NCBI GenBank assembly: GCA_002923315.1
Contig: BEHM01000005.1
Span: 1-64,000 of the forward strand
Direction: 5' to 3'
Length of the DNA: 64,000 nt
Origin: a bacterium HR10
Lineage (GTDB): Bacteria; Acidobacteriota; Blastocatellia; HR10
A program made the position numbers and the translations under genes. Under the pieces are notes generated by a model. That model was not told the origin of the DNA. It did not search any database and worked only from the letters and a program-made list of their open reading frames with translations. Below, piece after piece: positions 27,720 to 36,982 of the stretch (within the stretch, counting starts at the first letter, position 1; the number at the start of each line of letters is the position of its first letter).

Positions 27720-28966
27720 CCATACTGCTCACCTTTCTCGGTACCGGTCAGTACGAAACCGTCACTTATGTGTGGCACGGTGACGAAGGAGAGAGGTCCT
27801 GCACGACGAATCTCTTCCCCGAAGCGGCTCACGCGTTTTTCGCGCCCGAGCGCGTGCTGGTGTGCGTCACGCCCCAGGCGCGAGCGCATGACAACTTCCG
27901 TGCGCTCAAGGAGCGACTGGGCGAAAAGCTTCATCCGTTGGACATCCCCGGAGGCAAGACGCAGACCGAACTGTGGGAGATCTTCGATCGAATTGCGGCA
28001 GCCGTCGGAGAGGGTGAGGAGTTGATCCTGGATGTCACGCATGCCTTTCGGTCGCTGCCTCTTGTGGTTTTCGCCGTCGCGGCCTATCTGCGGCGTACCA
28101 AAGGCATGACGATTCGGCACGTCGTCTATGGCGCGTACGATGCTCGCGATCCCTATCGTACTCCGCCCGAGCCTGCGGATCAGGCGCCGGTCTTTGACCT
28201 CACGTCGCTGCTTGATCTGCTCGATTGGTTGAGTGGAGCCGAGGCGCTGCTCTCTCGCAATGATGCGGCGTTGCTGGCCGAGAAGATGGAGCGGACGCAC
28301 AATGCGCTCTGGCGCGAGCGCGCTGCGGAGGAGCTTCCACGAAGGCTCAAAAGCGTCGCCCAGAAGCTCCGCGATCTCTCCCACGCTCTGCACTTCAGCC
28401 GTCCGCGCGACGTGATGCGATTGGCCAGTGAGCTGATGCCGCTGCTCGACGACGCTCGCGCGGAGTTGGCACAGTGGGCGAAGCCCTTCGCTGTGATCAC
28501 CGAGCAAGTGCGCGTGGAGTTGGAGCCCCTCGCCTACGCCGAGGCCGATGTGCTCAGCCGCGAGAACCTCCGCCGACAACTGGAGCTGATCGGGCACTAT
28601 CTGAGCAAAGGCCTGATCGTTCAGGCGATGACGCTGGCGCGCGAATGGATCGTTTCTCTTCTCGTTCTCCGGCGAGGGGAAGGGAATTGGCTCAACCGTT
28701 CGACGCGCGAAGAAATCGAAAAAGCTCTTGGCGCCGCAGCGGCACGATCTCGCGGCGAGACGGTCTCCTTGCCCGAGTGGTTCGCTTCCCTACCGAGTGG
28801 GGAGAAGATCGGGCAGCTCTGGAACGGGTTGGCCGAGCTTCGCAACGCCCTGGCTCACTGCGCCATGAGCTGGGATGCTCCATCGGTGCAGACAATCCTG
28901 GCGAAGGCGCGGGACCTTCCGGATCAGCTTCGATCGCTCCTTGATCCTGACTCCGACAGCAGTTAG
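27716..28966 (+). CDS. CARF-HEPN ribonuclease, TM1812/Csx1-like
   Basis: A 416-aa protein of the TIGR02221 (TM1812) group. The CARF half begins LLTFLGTGQYETVTYVW and has LDVTHAFRSLPLVVFAVA as its second ligand loop. The C-terminal HEPN domain holds RX4H as R376-NALA-H381, the ribonuclease site. Such proteins degrade RNA non-specifically when cyclic oligoadenylate binds. The ATG overlaps the stop of the CARF-RelE gene by four bases; a longer upstream frame lies inside that gene. Confidence 0.9.
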   Translation: MTILLTFLGTGQYETVTYVWHGDEGERSCTTNLFPEAAHAFFAPERVLVCVTPQARAHDNFRALKERLGEKLHPLDIPGGKTQTELWEIFDRIAAAVGEGEELILDVTHAFRSLPLVVFAVAAYLRRTKGMTIRHVVYGAYDARDPYRTPPEPADQAPVFDLTSLLDLLDWLSGAEALLSRNDAALLAEKMERTHNALWRERAAEELPRRLKSVAQKLRDLSHALHFSRPRDVMRLASELMPLLDDARAELAQWAKPFAVITEQVRVELEPLAYAEADVLSRENLRRQLELIGHYLSKGLIVQAMTLAREWIVSLLVLRRGEGNWLNRSTREEIEKALGAAAARSRGETVSLPEWFASLPSGEKIGQLWNGLAELRNALAHCAMSWDAPSVQTILAKARDLPDQLRSLLDPDSDSS

Positions 28967-29795
28967 CCCGGGGCGAGCGCGAGCGAGCCCACGTTGTGAG
29001 CCCAACTCCCACCAGCGAGCCCGCGAAGCGGGCGTTCGAATGTAGCCTAGGGTGAGCGCAGCGAACCCTAGGGAGGAGGAGCCCCCCAAACCTCATCGAG
29101 CCCCCGAAGGGGGCGACCGAAATTAGCCTAGGGTGAGCGCAGCGAACCCTAGGAAGCGAGCGGGCGGCCCATGCGGAGGCGGACCCGTGATGTCGTCGAG
29201 ATGAACACCGCGTGCGACCGCACCGATGGGCCGCCCCCTTCGGGGGCTCGGGGGATGATGGTGCCGCCCCTTGTCCTAGGGCTCGCCTTCGGCTCGCCCT
29301 AGGCTACACTCGGATGCCTGCTTCGCAGGCTTTATGCGGAACAGTGGTCTCTCGATGGCTTCGCCTTCTGCTCGCCCTGGGCTATGCTCGGTCGCCCGCT
29401 CCACGGGCTCTATTCGGAAACGGATTCATCTCGCTCTCAATGGTCTCATCTGCGGCCGGCCCGAGATCAAATTCGGGACGCCTGCTCCGCGGGCTTCGTG
29501 CGGAATGGCGGTTTCCCAAAATGGCTCGCTCATGCTCGCCCTGGGCTACGTTCGCATGCCCGCTTCGCGGGCTTTATGCGGAACGGTAGCTTCCCAAAAC
29601 CCCGCCTGCGGCTCGCCCCGCGCGACGTCCGGTCGGATTTTCTGGCGATGGATGATCCGGGCCGTCTTTTTGCCCGAGAGGCCGCCGGATCGGAAGAAGA
29701 TTCTTTCCCACTTCCCTTTCTGCGCGAGGGATGGGAAAATCCCCCTGCCGCAGGTAGTCGGAGCCTGCGCGACATCACGTCATAAGGAGGGAGCG
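28967..29795. repeat. Repeat cluster A (REP-like hairpins), no gene seen
   Basis: This 829-bp gap is packed with short palindromic modules: GCCCGCGAAGCGGGC, GCCCCCGAAGGGGGC, and CCTAGGGT...ACCCTAGG pairs. They alternate with TATGCGGAAC and GCTCGCCCT units. The core at about 29161-29300 is present in reverse orientation in cluster B (39715-40240). Imperfect copies continue to about 29620. The last 30 bp before 29796 hold the ribosome-binding site AAGGAGGGAG of the next gene. Open frames crossing it are products of the repeats. Confidence 0.75.
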
Positions 29796-31796
29796 ATGAT
29801 ACGTGGGCGATTTCGAAAACATTTCGTCACGCTCTTTTTCTTCGCCTTAGCCCTGACGGTCTCGGCTCAAGAGAAGGTCTTGACGCCGGAGCTGATCCTG
29901 AGCATTCGATGGATCGTGGACGTGCAACTGTCGCCCGATGGGCGGCAGATCGCCTTTCAGGTCATGCGGGCTCGCCGCGAGGACGAAGGTCCGGGGGCGG
30001 CGCTCGCCGAAATCTGGGTGATGCCGACCTCGGGCGGCGAGCCCCGCCGCTTCACCTACAACGACAAGAGCGATCGCGCGCCGCAATGGTCGCCCGACGG
30101 ACGCTGGATCGCGTTTCTGTCGCAGCGCTGGGCTTCGCCGCACACGCAGATTTATCTCCTCCCGGCCGATGGGGGCGAAGCGCGTCCGCTCACGCGCGCC
30201 GAGAATTCGGTCCTCATGTTCCGCTGGTCGCCCGATGGCCGGCGCATCGCCTACACCGTCACCGATCCGAAGACGAAAGAGGAGCAGCAGGCCGAACGCG
30301 AAGGGCGAGATTGGATCGTCGCCGATCGCAACTACAAACACGCGCGCCTCTACGTCGTGGATGTGCAAACGGGCGAAACGCATCTGGTCACCCGCAGCGA
30401 TCTCACCGTGCACGATTTCGATTGGTCGCCCGATGGACGCGAGTTCATCCTGGCGGCTGCCGAGACGCCGCTTGTGGATGATTCCTTCATGCGGGTGAAG
30501 CTCATGCGCGTTTCGGCTGAAGGGGGTGAGCCGCGCCTCTTCGTCCGGACCGAAGGCAAGCTCACGCATCCGCGCTGGTCGCCCGATGGCCGATGGATCG
30601 CGTGGCTCGGCGCGACCTCGATGGATGATCCTTATGCCGGGAGCATCTTCGTCGTCCCTTCGGGCGGGGGCGCGCCGGAGAATCTGCTCGCCGGGTACGA
30701 GGGCACGGCCATCTGGCTCGGCTGGTTGCCCGGCGCACCGAGCACGATCGTCTTCACGAGCATCGAGCGCCAAGCCAACGCCATGTACACGATCGCGCTG
30801 CCCGAGCGTCGGCGCGAGCGGCTCGTGAATCAGCCGATCATCTACGCGTCCGCGCCGAGCTTCAGCCGCGATGGCCGACAGATGGCCATAGCGGCCAACA
30901 CGCCCGAGCATCCCAACGAAATCTTCTTCGGCCCGGTCGGGAATCGCCCGCTCGCGCGATTGACGACGTTCAATCCTCAGCTCGCCGATGTGCGACTCGG
31001 CGAGCAGGAGATCGTCCGCTGGAAGAGCACCGATGGCTGGGAGATCGAAGGCGTCGTGGTCAAACCCGTCGGCTATCAACCGGGCCGGCGCTATCCGCTC
31101 GTCGTGCAACCGCACGGCGGGCCGGAATCGGCCGATCTCAACGGCTGGCTCGGCAGCTATTCTCGCTGGGGACAAATGCTCGCCGGTCGCGGTTTCGTCG
31201 TCTTCTATCCCAACTATCGCGGGAGCATCGGGCGAGGCGTGGCCTTCGCCAAAGCCGATCATCGCGATCTCATGGGCCGTGAGTTCGAGGACATGCTGAG
31301 CGGCATTGATCATCTCGTGCGCATCGGGATGGTGGACGGCGAGCGCGTCGGCATCGGCGGCGGCAGTTACGGCGGATACACGTCGGCGTGGGCGGCGACG
31401 TTTGCGAGTCATCGGTTCAAGGCTGCCGTCGTCTGGATGGGCATCACCAACTGGTACAGCATGACGGGCACCTCGGACATCTTCTGGGAGAATTCGACGG
31501 TGCACTGGAACGCCATCATGTACGAGAACTTCGATCTCTACTGGCAGCGCTCGCCGATCGCGCATATCGCCAAAGCGCAAACGCCGGTGTTGCTCATTCA
31601 CGGCGCAGCCGATCAGCGCGTGCCCATCGGGCAATCGCAGGAACTCTACACGGCGCTCAAGTGGAAGGGCGTGCCCGTCGAGTTCGTCACCTATCCGCGC
31701 GAAGGTCACGGCGTCAGCGAGCGCGCGCATCAACTGGACTTCATGACGCGCGTCATCGGCTGGTTCGAGAAGTATCTGAAAGCGCCGTCTCGGTGA
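29796..31796 (+). CDS. Secreted S9-family prolyl oligopeptidase / dipeptidyl peptidase-like
   Basis: A 666-aa serine peptidase. Residues 1-24 look like a signal peptide. An N-terminal TolB-like beta-propeller repeats SPDGRQIAF and SPDGRWIAF several times. The C-terminal alpha/beta-hydrolase holds Ser524 in GGGSYGGYTSAW, an Asp in GAADQRVP and a His in REGHG. Likely a periplasmic or extracellular peptide-degrading enzyme. It is unrelated in function to the CRISPR genes on both sides, although it lies inside the segment bounded by repeat clusters A and B. Confidence 0.93.
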   Translation: MIRGRFRKHFVTLFFFALALTVSAQEKVLTPELILSIRWIVDVQLSPDGRQIAFQVMRARREDEGPGAALAEIWVMPTSGGEPRRFTYNDKSDRAPQWSPDGRWIAFLSQRWASPHTQIYLLPADGGEARPLTRAENSVLMFRWSPDGRRIAYTVTDPKTKEEQQAEREGRDWIVADRNYKHARLYVVDVQTGETHLVTRSDLTVHDFDWSPDGREFILAAAETPLVDDSFMRVKLMRVSAEGGEPRLFVRTEGKLTHPRWSPDGRWIAWLGATSMDDPYAGSIFVVPSGGGAPENLLAGYEGTAIWLGWLPGAPSTIVFTSIERQANAMYTIALPERRRERLVNQPIIYASAPSFSRDGRQMAIAANTPEHPNEIFFGPVGNRPLARLTTFNPQLADVRLGEQEIVRWKSTDGWEIEGVVVKPVGYQPGRRYPLVVQPHGGPESADLNGWLGSYSRWGQMLAGRGFVVFYPNYRGSIGRGVAFAKADHRDLMGREFEDMLSGIDHLVRIGMVDGERVGIGGGSYGGYTSAWAATFASHRFKAAVVWMGITNWYSMTGTSDIFWENSTVHWNAIMYENFDLYWQRSPIAHIAKAQTPVLLIHGAADQRVPIGQSQELYTALKWKGVPVEFVTYPREGHGVSERAHQLDFMTRVIGWFEKYLKAPSR

Positions 31797-32112
31797 ATGG
31801 CCCGGGCTTTTTGCTCCCCACCGGATGTGAGCCGGGCCGACACGGTCAATCTGCGCGGGGCTCACGGCGGGGGAAGGTTTGAGGTTACGCCTTTCGGTGC
31901 CTTCAGAGGGAGGGAGTCGCCGTCATAAGAACTGGGGGCGCTCGTGGGGACGATTTCCCCTCGACCTCACCTTGATGAACGGCTCGGCGAAGGTTCCTTC
32001 ATCGGCGGTTCCTCTGAAGGCGGCGGGCAATCTTGCCGACCACATTTCCGGCGGTCGTGACCGGTTCGCCCTTGTGCTACACTGATCGCCGATTCGAGCG
32101 CGAGGAGGGTTT
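31797..32112. other. Intergenic region before the III-A operon
   Basis: No gene is seen in these 316 bp. GGCCCGG (31799-31805) pairs with CCGGGCC (31832-31838) right after the peptidase stop and may end its transcript. A possible extended -10, TGCTACACT, ends at 32083 and may start the csm operon; its -35 is weak. GCGAGGAGGG precedes the ATG at 32113. Confidence 0.45.
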
Positions 32113-34641
32113 ATGACCGAGGGCGAAGCGGTCATTCTCGGCGCCTTGCTTCACGACATCGGCAAGTTCGGCGAACGCACGTTCGAGCCCTTGCCGGAAT
32201 GGGCCGAAGCGTCTCGTCATGAGGCGAAGTACAGTCACGAACCGTACAGCGCCGTCTTCGTCCGAGAGCATTTCGGTCGCTGGCCGACGGACGTGACGAC
32301 GGTGCGCCGTCTCGTCCTCACGCATCATGTCCCGTCGCTTCCCGATGAGCTTCTGGTCTCGCTGGCCGATCGGCTCTCCGCCTACGAGCGCGCGGAAGCC
32401 GAGGGAGACGCCGAGGGCGCTCGGGGCCGCGCTGAGACGGTCAGCCGCACGGTCTTCTCGCGCGTGTTCGGTCTCGGACCGGAAGCCGCTCGGTATCACG
32501 AACTGGTCGAGCTGTCGCTCGACCATTCGGCCATCTTCCCGCGCCCGGATGCCGTCGGATCGGTGGAAGCTTATCGCGCGTTGTGGAAGGGGTTCACACG
32601 CGACGTCACCCATGTGCCACGAGGAGATTGGCGGACGCTTCTTGCGCTCCTGCGGCGGTTCACCTGGGCGATCCCTTCGGATACGCGGCGCGATCTCATC
32701 CCCGACATCTCGCTCTATCATCACCTGAAGACGACGGCGGCCATCGCCGCCTGCCTCCTTCGGGAAGAACTGAGCGAGTCGGATCTGCAATCGCTCCACG
32801 ACGCGCTGACGAATCGCTGGAGGGGTGCGCCGCTGACGCCTCGTGAGCAGGAGCTTCTCGATCGGCCTGTGTGCGCGCTGGTGAAAGGCGACATCTCGGG
32901 CACGCAGGATTTTCTGTATCTGCTCACTAGTAGCGGAGCTGCTCGCGGACTACGCGGTCGGTCGTTCTACCTGCACCTTCTCACCGAGACGATCGCCGAA
33001 TGGCTGTTGCGCCGGTTTCGTCTGCCACCGACGAACGTGCTTTTTGTCGGAGGCGGGCATTTCTATCTGTTGCTCCCCTATCGGGAGACGGCTGAGCGCT
33101 TGGAGACGTGCCGACAACATATCGCTCGCGTGCTCTGGACGATTCATCGGGGCGATCTCGCGCTTCTTCTGGATTTCGTCCCGGTGACCCCGCTTGATTT
33201 TCTGGAGAAGGAAGCCGGAGGCAGCGCCTTCGCCGACAAGTGGGGCGAAGTCTCCGTCCGGGTCAACGAGCAGAAGCAGCAGAAATGGCGCGACCTCGGC
33301 GTCGAGGCGATGCAGCGCGAGTTGTTCACCCCTCGGCAGCGGGGCACGACGGCCGAAGACACGTGTCAGGTCTGTCACAACGAAGGCGCGCTCCAGATCG
33401 AGGAGGGCGTGCGCAAGTGCCAGCATTGTCGCGGATTCGAGGAGCTGGGCCGATGGCTCCGCGATCCGACGCATCTCATCCTCTTCACCGTGCCCGAAGC
33501 CGAGCCGCCGGAGAACGGCGATTGGCGCGATGCCCTGCGGGCCTTCGGCGCGGAAGCCCGCCTCGTCCATGAGGGAGAAGGCCTGCCGCCCAAACCCGCG
33601 GGAGCGACGGCAGCTCTCGTCTACGCATTCGATTCGACGGATTTCCTGAACGACGACATTCGCCGTCGCTTCCGCTGGGGCGATCTGCCGGTGAGTTACG
33701 ATTTTCGCTGGCTGGCCGATGCGACGCCGAGAAAACGCGACGCCGGCGGCGAAGAGATCATCGCCGAATTCGCCGATCTCGCCCAGGCCGCCGAGGGCGT
33801 GAAGTGGCTCGGCGTGCTGCGCATGGATGTGGACAGCCTGGGCGATGTGTTCAAAAACGGCCTCGGCGCGCACGCGACGCTATCGCGCATGAGTACGCTC
33901 AGCGAATCGCTGCGCCTCTTCTTCGAGGCCTGGGTGCCGCGCCTCTGCCGCGAATTCAATCGGTTCGAGCGTGGGGGGAAGGACGCGCTCTATCTCATCT
34001 ACGCCGGGGGCGACGATCTCTTCGTCGTCGGCGCTTGGAGCGTGCTGCCCGAACTGGCGCGGCGCATTCGCGAGGATTTCCGCCGGTTCATCGGCGGCGA
34101 TCACGTCACGCTCTCGGCCGGCATCGCCATCGAGCACCAGAAGTTCCCGCTCTATCAACTGGCTGCCCGTGCGCGACACGCCCTTGACGATCACGCGAAG
34201 GAGTTTCAGCGTCCCTCCGGGCGCGCCAAGGATGCGATCAGTTTTCTGCAGACGGCACTGGGATGGGAGGACTTCGAGCCTCTCGCCGAGTGGAAGAACA
34301 GGCTTCTGGAGATGCTCGCGCCCGCGACGGGTGAGCCGGCTTTGCCGCGCGCCTTCCTCATGCGGCTTCTGGAGATTCACGCGCTCTATGCCGAGAATCG
34401 CGCCCGCTGGCGACGAGCCCAGCGACGACGCGAGATCACACGCGAGCAGCTCGAAGAATTGATCCATTACGACAAGTGGCAATGGCGATTGGTCTATCAC
34501 CTCAGCCGTTTCGGTGAGCGATACCCCGCTCACAAAGAAGCGATTGACCGCCTTCAGCAGGCGCTCGTGCAGCCCAGCGGATTCATCGCCCGGCTGCACG
34601 TTCTGGCCCGCTGGGCGGAACTTTTGACCAGGGAGGGATGA
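32113..34641 (+). CDS. cas10: Type III-A Cas10 (Csm1)
   Basis: An 842-aa large subunit of the Csm complex. The N-terminal HD nuclease motif LLHDIGKFGER is intact (His14-Asp15). A zinc ribbon lies near residue 418 (CQVC ... CQHC). The second Palm domain has YAGGDDLFVVG with GGDD at about residues 632-635, so cyclic oligoadenylate synthesis is expected. It is clearly distinct from the III-B Cas10 at 19368, so the island encodes two different Cas10 lineages. First gene of a five-gene csm operon. Confidence 0.96.
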   Translation: MTEGEAVILGALLHDIGKFGERTFEPLPEWAEASRHEAKYSHEPYSAVFVREHFGRWPTDVTTVRRLVLTHHVPSLPDELLVSLADRLSAYERAEAEGDAEGARGRAETVSRTVFSRVFGLGPEAARYHELVELSLDHSAIFPRPDAVGSVEAYRALWKGFTRDVTHVPRGDWRTLLALLRRFTWAIPSDTRRDLIPDISLYHHLKTTAAIAACLLREELSESDLQSLHDALTNRWRGAPLTPREQELLDRPVCALVKGDISGTQDFLYLLTSSGAARGLRGRSFYLHLLTETIAEWLLRRFRLPPTNVLFVGGGHFYLLLPYRETAERLETCRQHIARVLWTIHRGDLALLLDFVPVTPLDFLEKEAGGSAFADKWGEVSVRVNEQKQQKWRDLGVEAMQRELFTPRQRGTTAEDTCQVCHNEGALQIEEGVRKCQHCRGFEELGRWLRDPTHLILFTVPEAEPPENGDWRDALRAFGAEARLVHEGEGLPPKPAGATAALVYAFDSTDFLNDDIRRRFRWGDLPVSYDFRWLADATPRKRDAGGEEIIAEFADLAQAAEGVKWLGVLRMDVDSLGDVFKNGLGAHATLSRMSTLSESLRLFFEAWVPRLCREFNRFERGGKDALYLIYAGGDDLFVVGAWSVLPELARRIREDFRRFIGGDHVTLSAGIAIEHQKFPLYQLAARARHALDDHAKEFQRPSGRAKDAISFLQTALGWEDFEPLAEWKNRLLEMLAPATGEPALPRAFLMRLLEIHALYAENRARWRRAQRRREITREQLEELIHYDKWQWRLVYHLSRFGERYPAHKEAIDRLQQALVQPSGFIARLHVLARWAELLTREG

Positions 34642-34644
34642 GCT

Positions 34645-35058
34645 ATGACGCGAGGCAATCCATCGCGACAGGATCGGCCATCACCATCGCCGACGGGAAT
34701 GCCGTCTCGCGATGAGGTCCAACGGGCCATTCGCGAAGGCGGTCGCGCGCTCGTTGACCTCGCCGAGCGGCTCGGCCAGCGACTCCATGACGGTCGCCTC
34801 ACGACGAGCCAGATTCGCAACATCTACGGGATGGTCAAGCAGATGGAAATGCGCGGCTTCGACGCCGACGAGTTCGTCCTGCTCAAGCCCAAGCTCGCCT
34901 ATGCCGCCGCTCGCGCCAATGAACGGGGAGCGCAGGAGCTGAAAGAGGTGTTGACCTGGGCGATTGACGAAGTCGGCGCCGATGCCGCGAAATTCGCCCG
35001 CTTCGTAGATTTCTTCGAGGCCATCCTGGCCTACCACCGGGCGGCCGGCGGACGATGA
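34645..35058 (+). CDS. csm2: Type III-A small subunit Csm2
   Basis: A 137-aa helical small subunit. The family pattern LTTSQIRNIYGMVKQME and LLKPKLAYAAAR is visible. It starts three bases after cas10 and ends overlapping the upstream ATGA of csm3. Roughly the first 30 residues are a Pro/Ser-rich, probably disordered tail. Confidence 0.93.
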   Translation: MTRGNPSRQDRPSPSPTGMPSRDEVQRAIREGGRALVDLAERLGQRLHDGRLTTSQIRNIYGMVKQMEMRGFDADEFVLLKPKLAYAAARANERGAQELKEVLTWAIDEVGADAAKFARFVDFFEAILAYHRAAGGR

Positions 35059-35072
35059 AAGGAGGAACCACC

Positions 35073-35915
35073 ATGCCGAACCTCACGCTTCGAGGAAAAG
35101 TCATCATCACCGGCGAGATCCAGGCCGTCACGGGCTTGCACATCGGCGGCGCGGCGGCCGGATTGGACATCGGCGGCATTGACAATCCCATCATCCGCCA
35201 TCCGGTGACGCGAGAACCTTACATTCCCGGCTCCTCGCTTCGGGGCAAGATGCGGTCGCTCCTGGATCGGCATTTCGGAAAAGAAGCGAACCATTTCATC
35301 CAGCGGCGCGAGCCTGTCGTCCGCGTGCACGTCTGCGAGAACGAAACGGAATATGCTGCGTGTCCCGTCTGCCAGATCTTCGGCGTGACGCCGGGCGAGC
35401 GCGAACGGCGCGGCTGGACGAACCTGAAACCCGCGCGCTTGATCGTGCGCGATGTCTATCTGGCACGGGATCACGAGGCGACCGAGCGCTTGCGTCAGGC
35501 TAAGACCGATCTCCCGTTCACCGAGGTGAAATGGGAAGCCGCGATTGATCGGATCACGGCCGCTGCCGTCCCGCGGCAAAACGAGCGCGTGCCCGCCGGA
35601 GCCGTCTTCGCCCCCTTCGAGCTGGTCTACAGCCTCTACGACTTGAACGGCAGCGGGAGCGACCGCGACATCCAGTGGCTGCGCTACGTCTTCAAGGCCA
35701 TGGAGCTTCTGGAGGACGATTATCTCGGCGGCTACGGCTCGCGCGGAGCGGGGAAGATCAAGTTCCGGAAAATCGAAGTCGTCTTCAAGCCGCGCCGTTA
35801 CTATGAGGGAGAAGGCGATCTCGTGACGCTTGCCCAGAAAGTTGACGAGGTGCGCCAGCTTCCTCCGGGAGACTACGCCGATCGCCTGCGAGCACTGATC
35901 CAAGAGGGGGGATGA
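35073..35915 (+). CDS. csm3: Type III-A backbone RNase Csm3
   Basis: A 280-aa RAMP forming the crRNA-bound backbone and cutting target RNA. The catalytic aspartate is Asp37 in GGIDNPIIRHP, followed by YIPGSSLRGKMRSLLDRHFG. A cysteine pair is seen in CPVCQIFG. GAGGAACCACC lies just before the ATG at 35073, so that start is preferred over ATG 35055, which overlaps csm2. Overlaps csm4 by four bases. Confidence 0.95.
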   Translation: MPNLTLRGKVIITGEIQAVTGLHIGGAAAGLDIGGIDNPIIRHPVTREPYIPGSSLRGKMRSLLDRHFGKEANHFIQRREPVVRVHVCENETEYAACPVCQIFGVTPGERERRGWTNLKPARLIVRDVYLARDHEATERLRQAKTDLPFTEVKWEAAIDRITAAAVPRQNERVPAGAVFAPFELVYSLYDLNGSGSDRDIQWLRYVFKAMELLEDDYLGGYGSRGAGKIKFRKIEVVFKPRRYYEGEGDLVTLAQKVDEVRQLPPGDYADRLRALIQEGG

Positions 35916-36982
35916 CCATGCCCGCGTTCGCGATCTATCGGCTGCGCTTCCGCTCGCCGCTTCATATCGGCGAGCGCGGCGTGGGGCTGGAGGTGACGCG
36001 CACGCACGTTCCCGCCGATACGCTCTTCGGCGCGATCTGTTCGGCCTGGCGCGAGCTGTACGGCGTCGCGGCGCTTCAGCGCGATGTGCTCGATTGGTTC
36101 ACCGAAGGCGACGTTGGCACGGAGCCCTTCTTCCTCACCTCGGCGTTCCCATACGCCGGAGATGTGCGCTTTTTCCCGAAGCCGATCGGGCGACTCGCCG
36201 GCGTGACGATCGCCGAAGGCGACGAGAAGGCCTTCAAACGCGTCCGCTTCGTCTCCGAGCGCCTCTTCGCCGCGATCATCAGCGGCGAGCCCATCGCGTT
36301 CCGACGGACATCGTGCATCACCGGCGAGACCGTGTGGGTGACCGAAGAGGAGAAAGCGCATCTCGTCGAATGGACGGATGACGCGAGTGGTGACATCCTG
36401 CTCTGGAGGACGGCGGTCGTGCCGCGCGTGACGCTCGATCGCCTGACGGCGGCTTCGGAGATCTGGCATTTCGGCGAGGTCCTTTTCGCCGAAGGCGTCG
36501 GACTCTGGTTCGCCGTCGAGTTCAATCGCGATCATGGCCACGAGTTGCAACGACGATTCGACGCCGTCTTGCGCGCGCTCGGCGATATGGGCCTGGGCGG
36601 CGAGCGCGGTGCCGGGCGCGGATCGTTCGCGGTCGAGGGGCCGAGCGGAGAGCCGCTGCCCGGCAGCGCAGGGGCCGCGCGATTTGTCACGCTCTCGCCG
36701 CTCTGCCCAAAGAATGTCGCCGAGCTGGATCGGCTGACGGGCCAAGGGGCCGCCTATGAGCTGATGCCGCGTCGCGGCTGGGTGACGTCGCCCGAAGCGG
36801 CTCACCTGCGACGCAAGACCGTCTGGATGTTCGCCGAAGGGTCCGTATTCGCCGCCGCGCCCGCGCCGCGCGCCGGACGACTCGTCAACGTGAAGCCCGA
36901 CGTTTGCCCGCACGACGTCTGGCGCTATGGGTATGCTTTCCCCGTAAGCATGGCGGCGTCTGCAAGGGCTTCGGGACCATGA
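35912..36982 (+). CDS. csm4: Type III-A RAMP Csm4
   Basis: A 356-aa RAMP that, with Cas10, anchors the 5' tag of the crRNA. The start RLRFRSPLHIGERGVG and DTLFGAICSAWRELYG are typical. The glycine-rich LGGERGAGRGSFAV is in the C-terminal half. Two ATGs (35912 and 35918) are possible. Its last bases overlap the ATG of csm5. Confidence 0.93.
   Translation: MTMPAFAIYRLRFRSPLHIGERGVGLEVTRTHVPADTLFGAICSAWRELYGVAALQRDVLDWFTEGDVGTEPFFLTSAFPYAGDVRFFPKPIGRLAGVTIAEGDEKAFKRVRFVSERLFAAIISGEPIAFRRTSCITGETVWVTEEEKAHLVEWTDDASGDILLWRTAVVPRVTLDRLTAASEIWHFGEVLFAEGVGLWFAVEFNRDHGHELQRRFDAVLRALGDMGLGGERGAGRGSFAVEGPSGEPLPGSAGAARFVTLSPLCPKNVAELDRLTGQGAAYELMPRRGWVTSPEAAHLRRKTVWMFAEGSVFAAAPAPRAGRLVNVKPDVCPHDVWRYGYAFPVSMAASARASGP

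Noticed and set aside
29334-29795. N-terminal extension of the S9 peptidase into repeat cluster A
   Set aside because: The extension is encoded by palindromic repeats, and a strong ribosome-binding site with a signal peptide begins at 29796.
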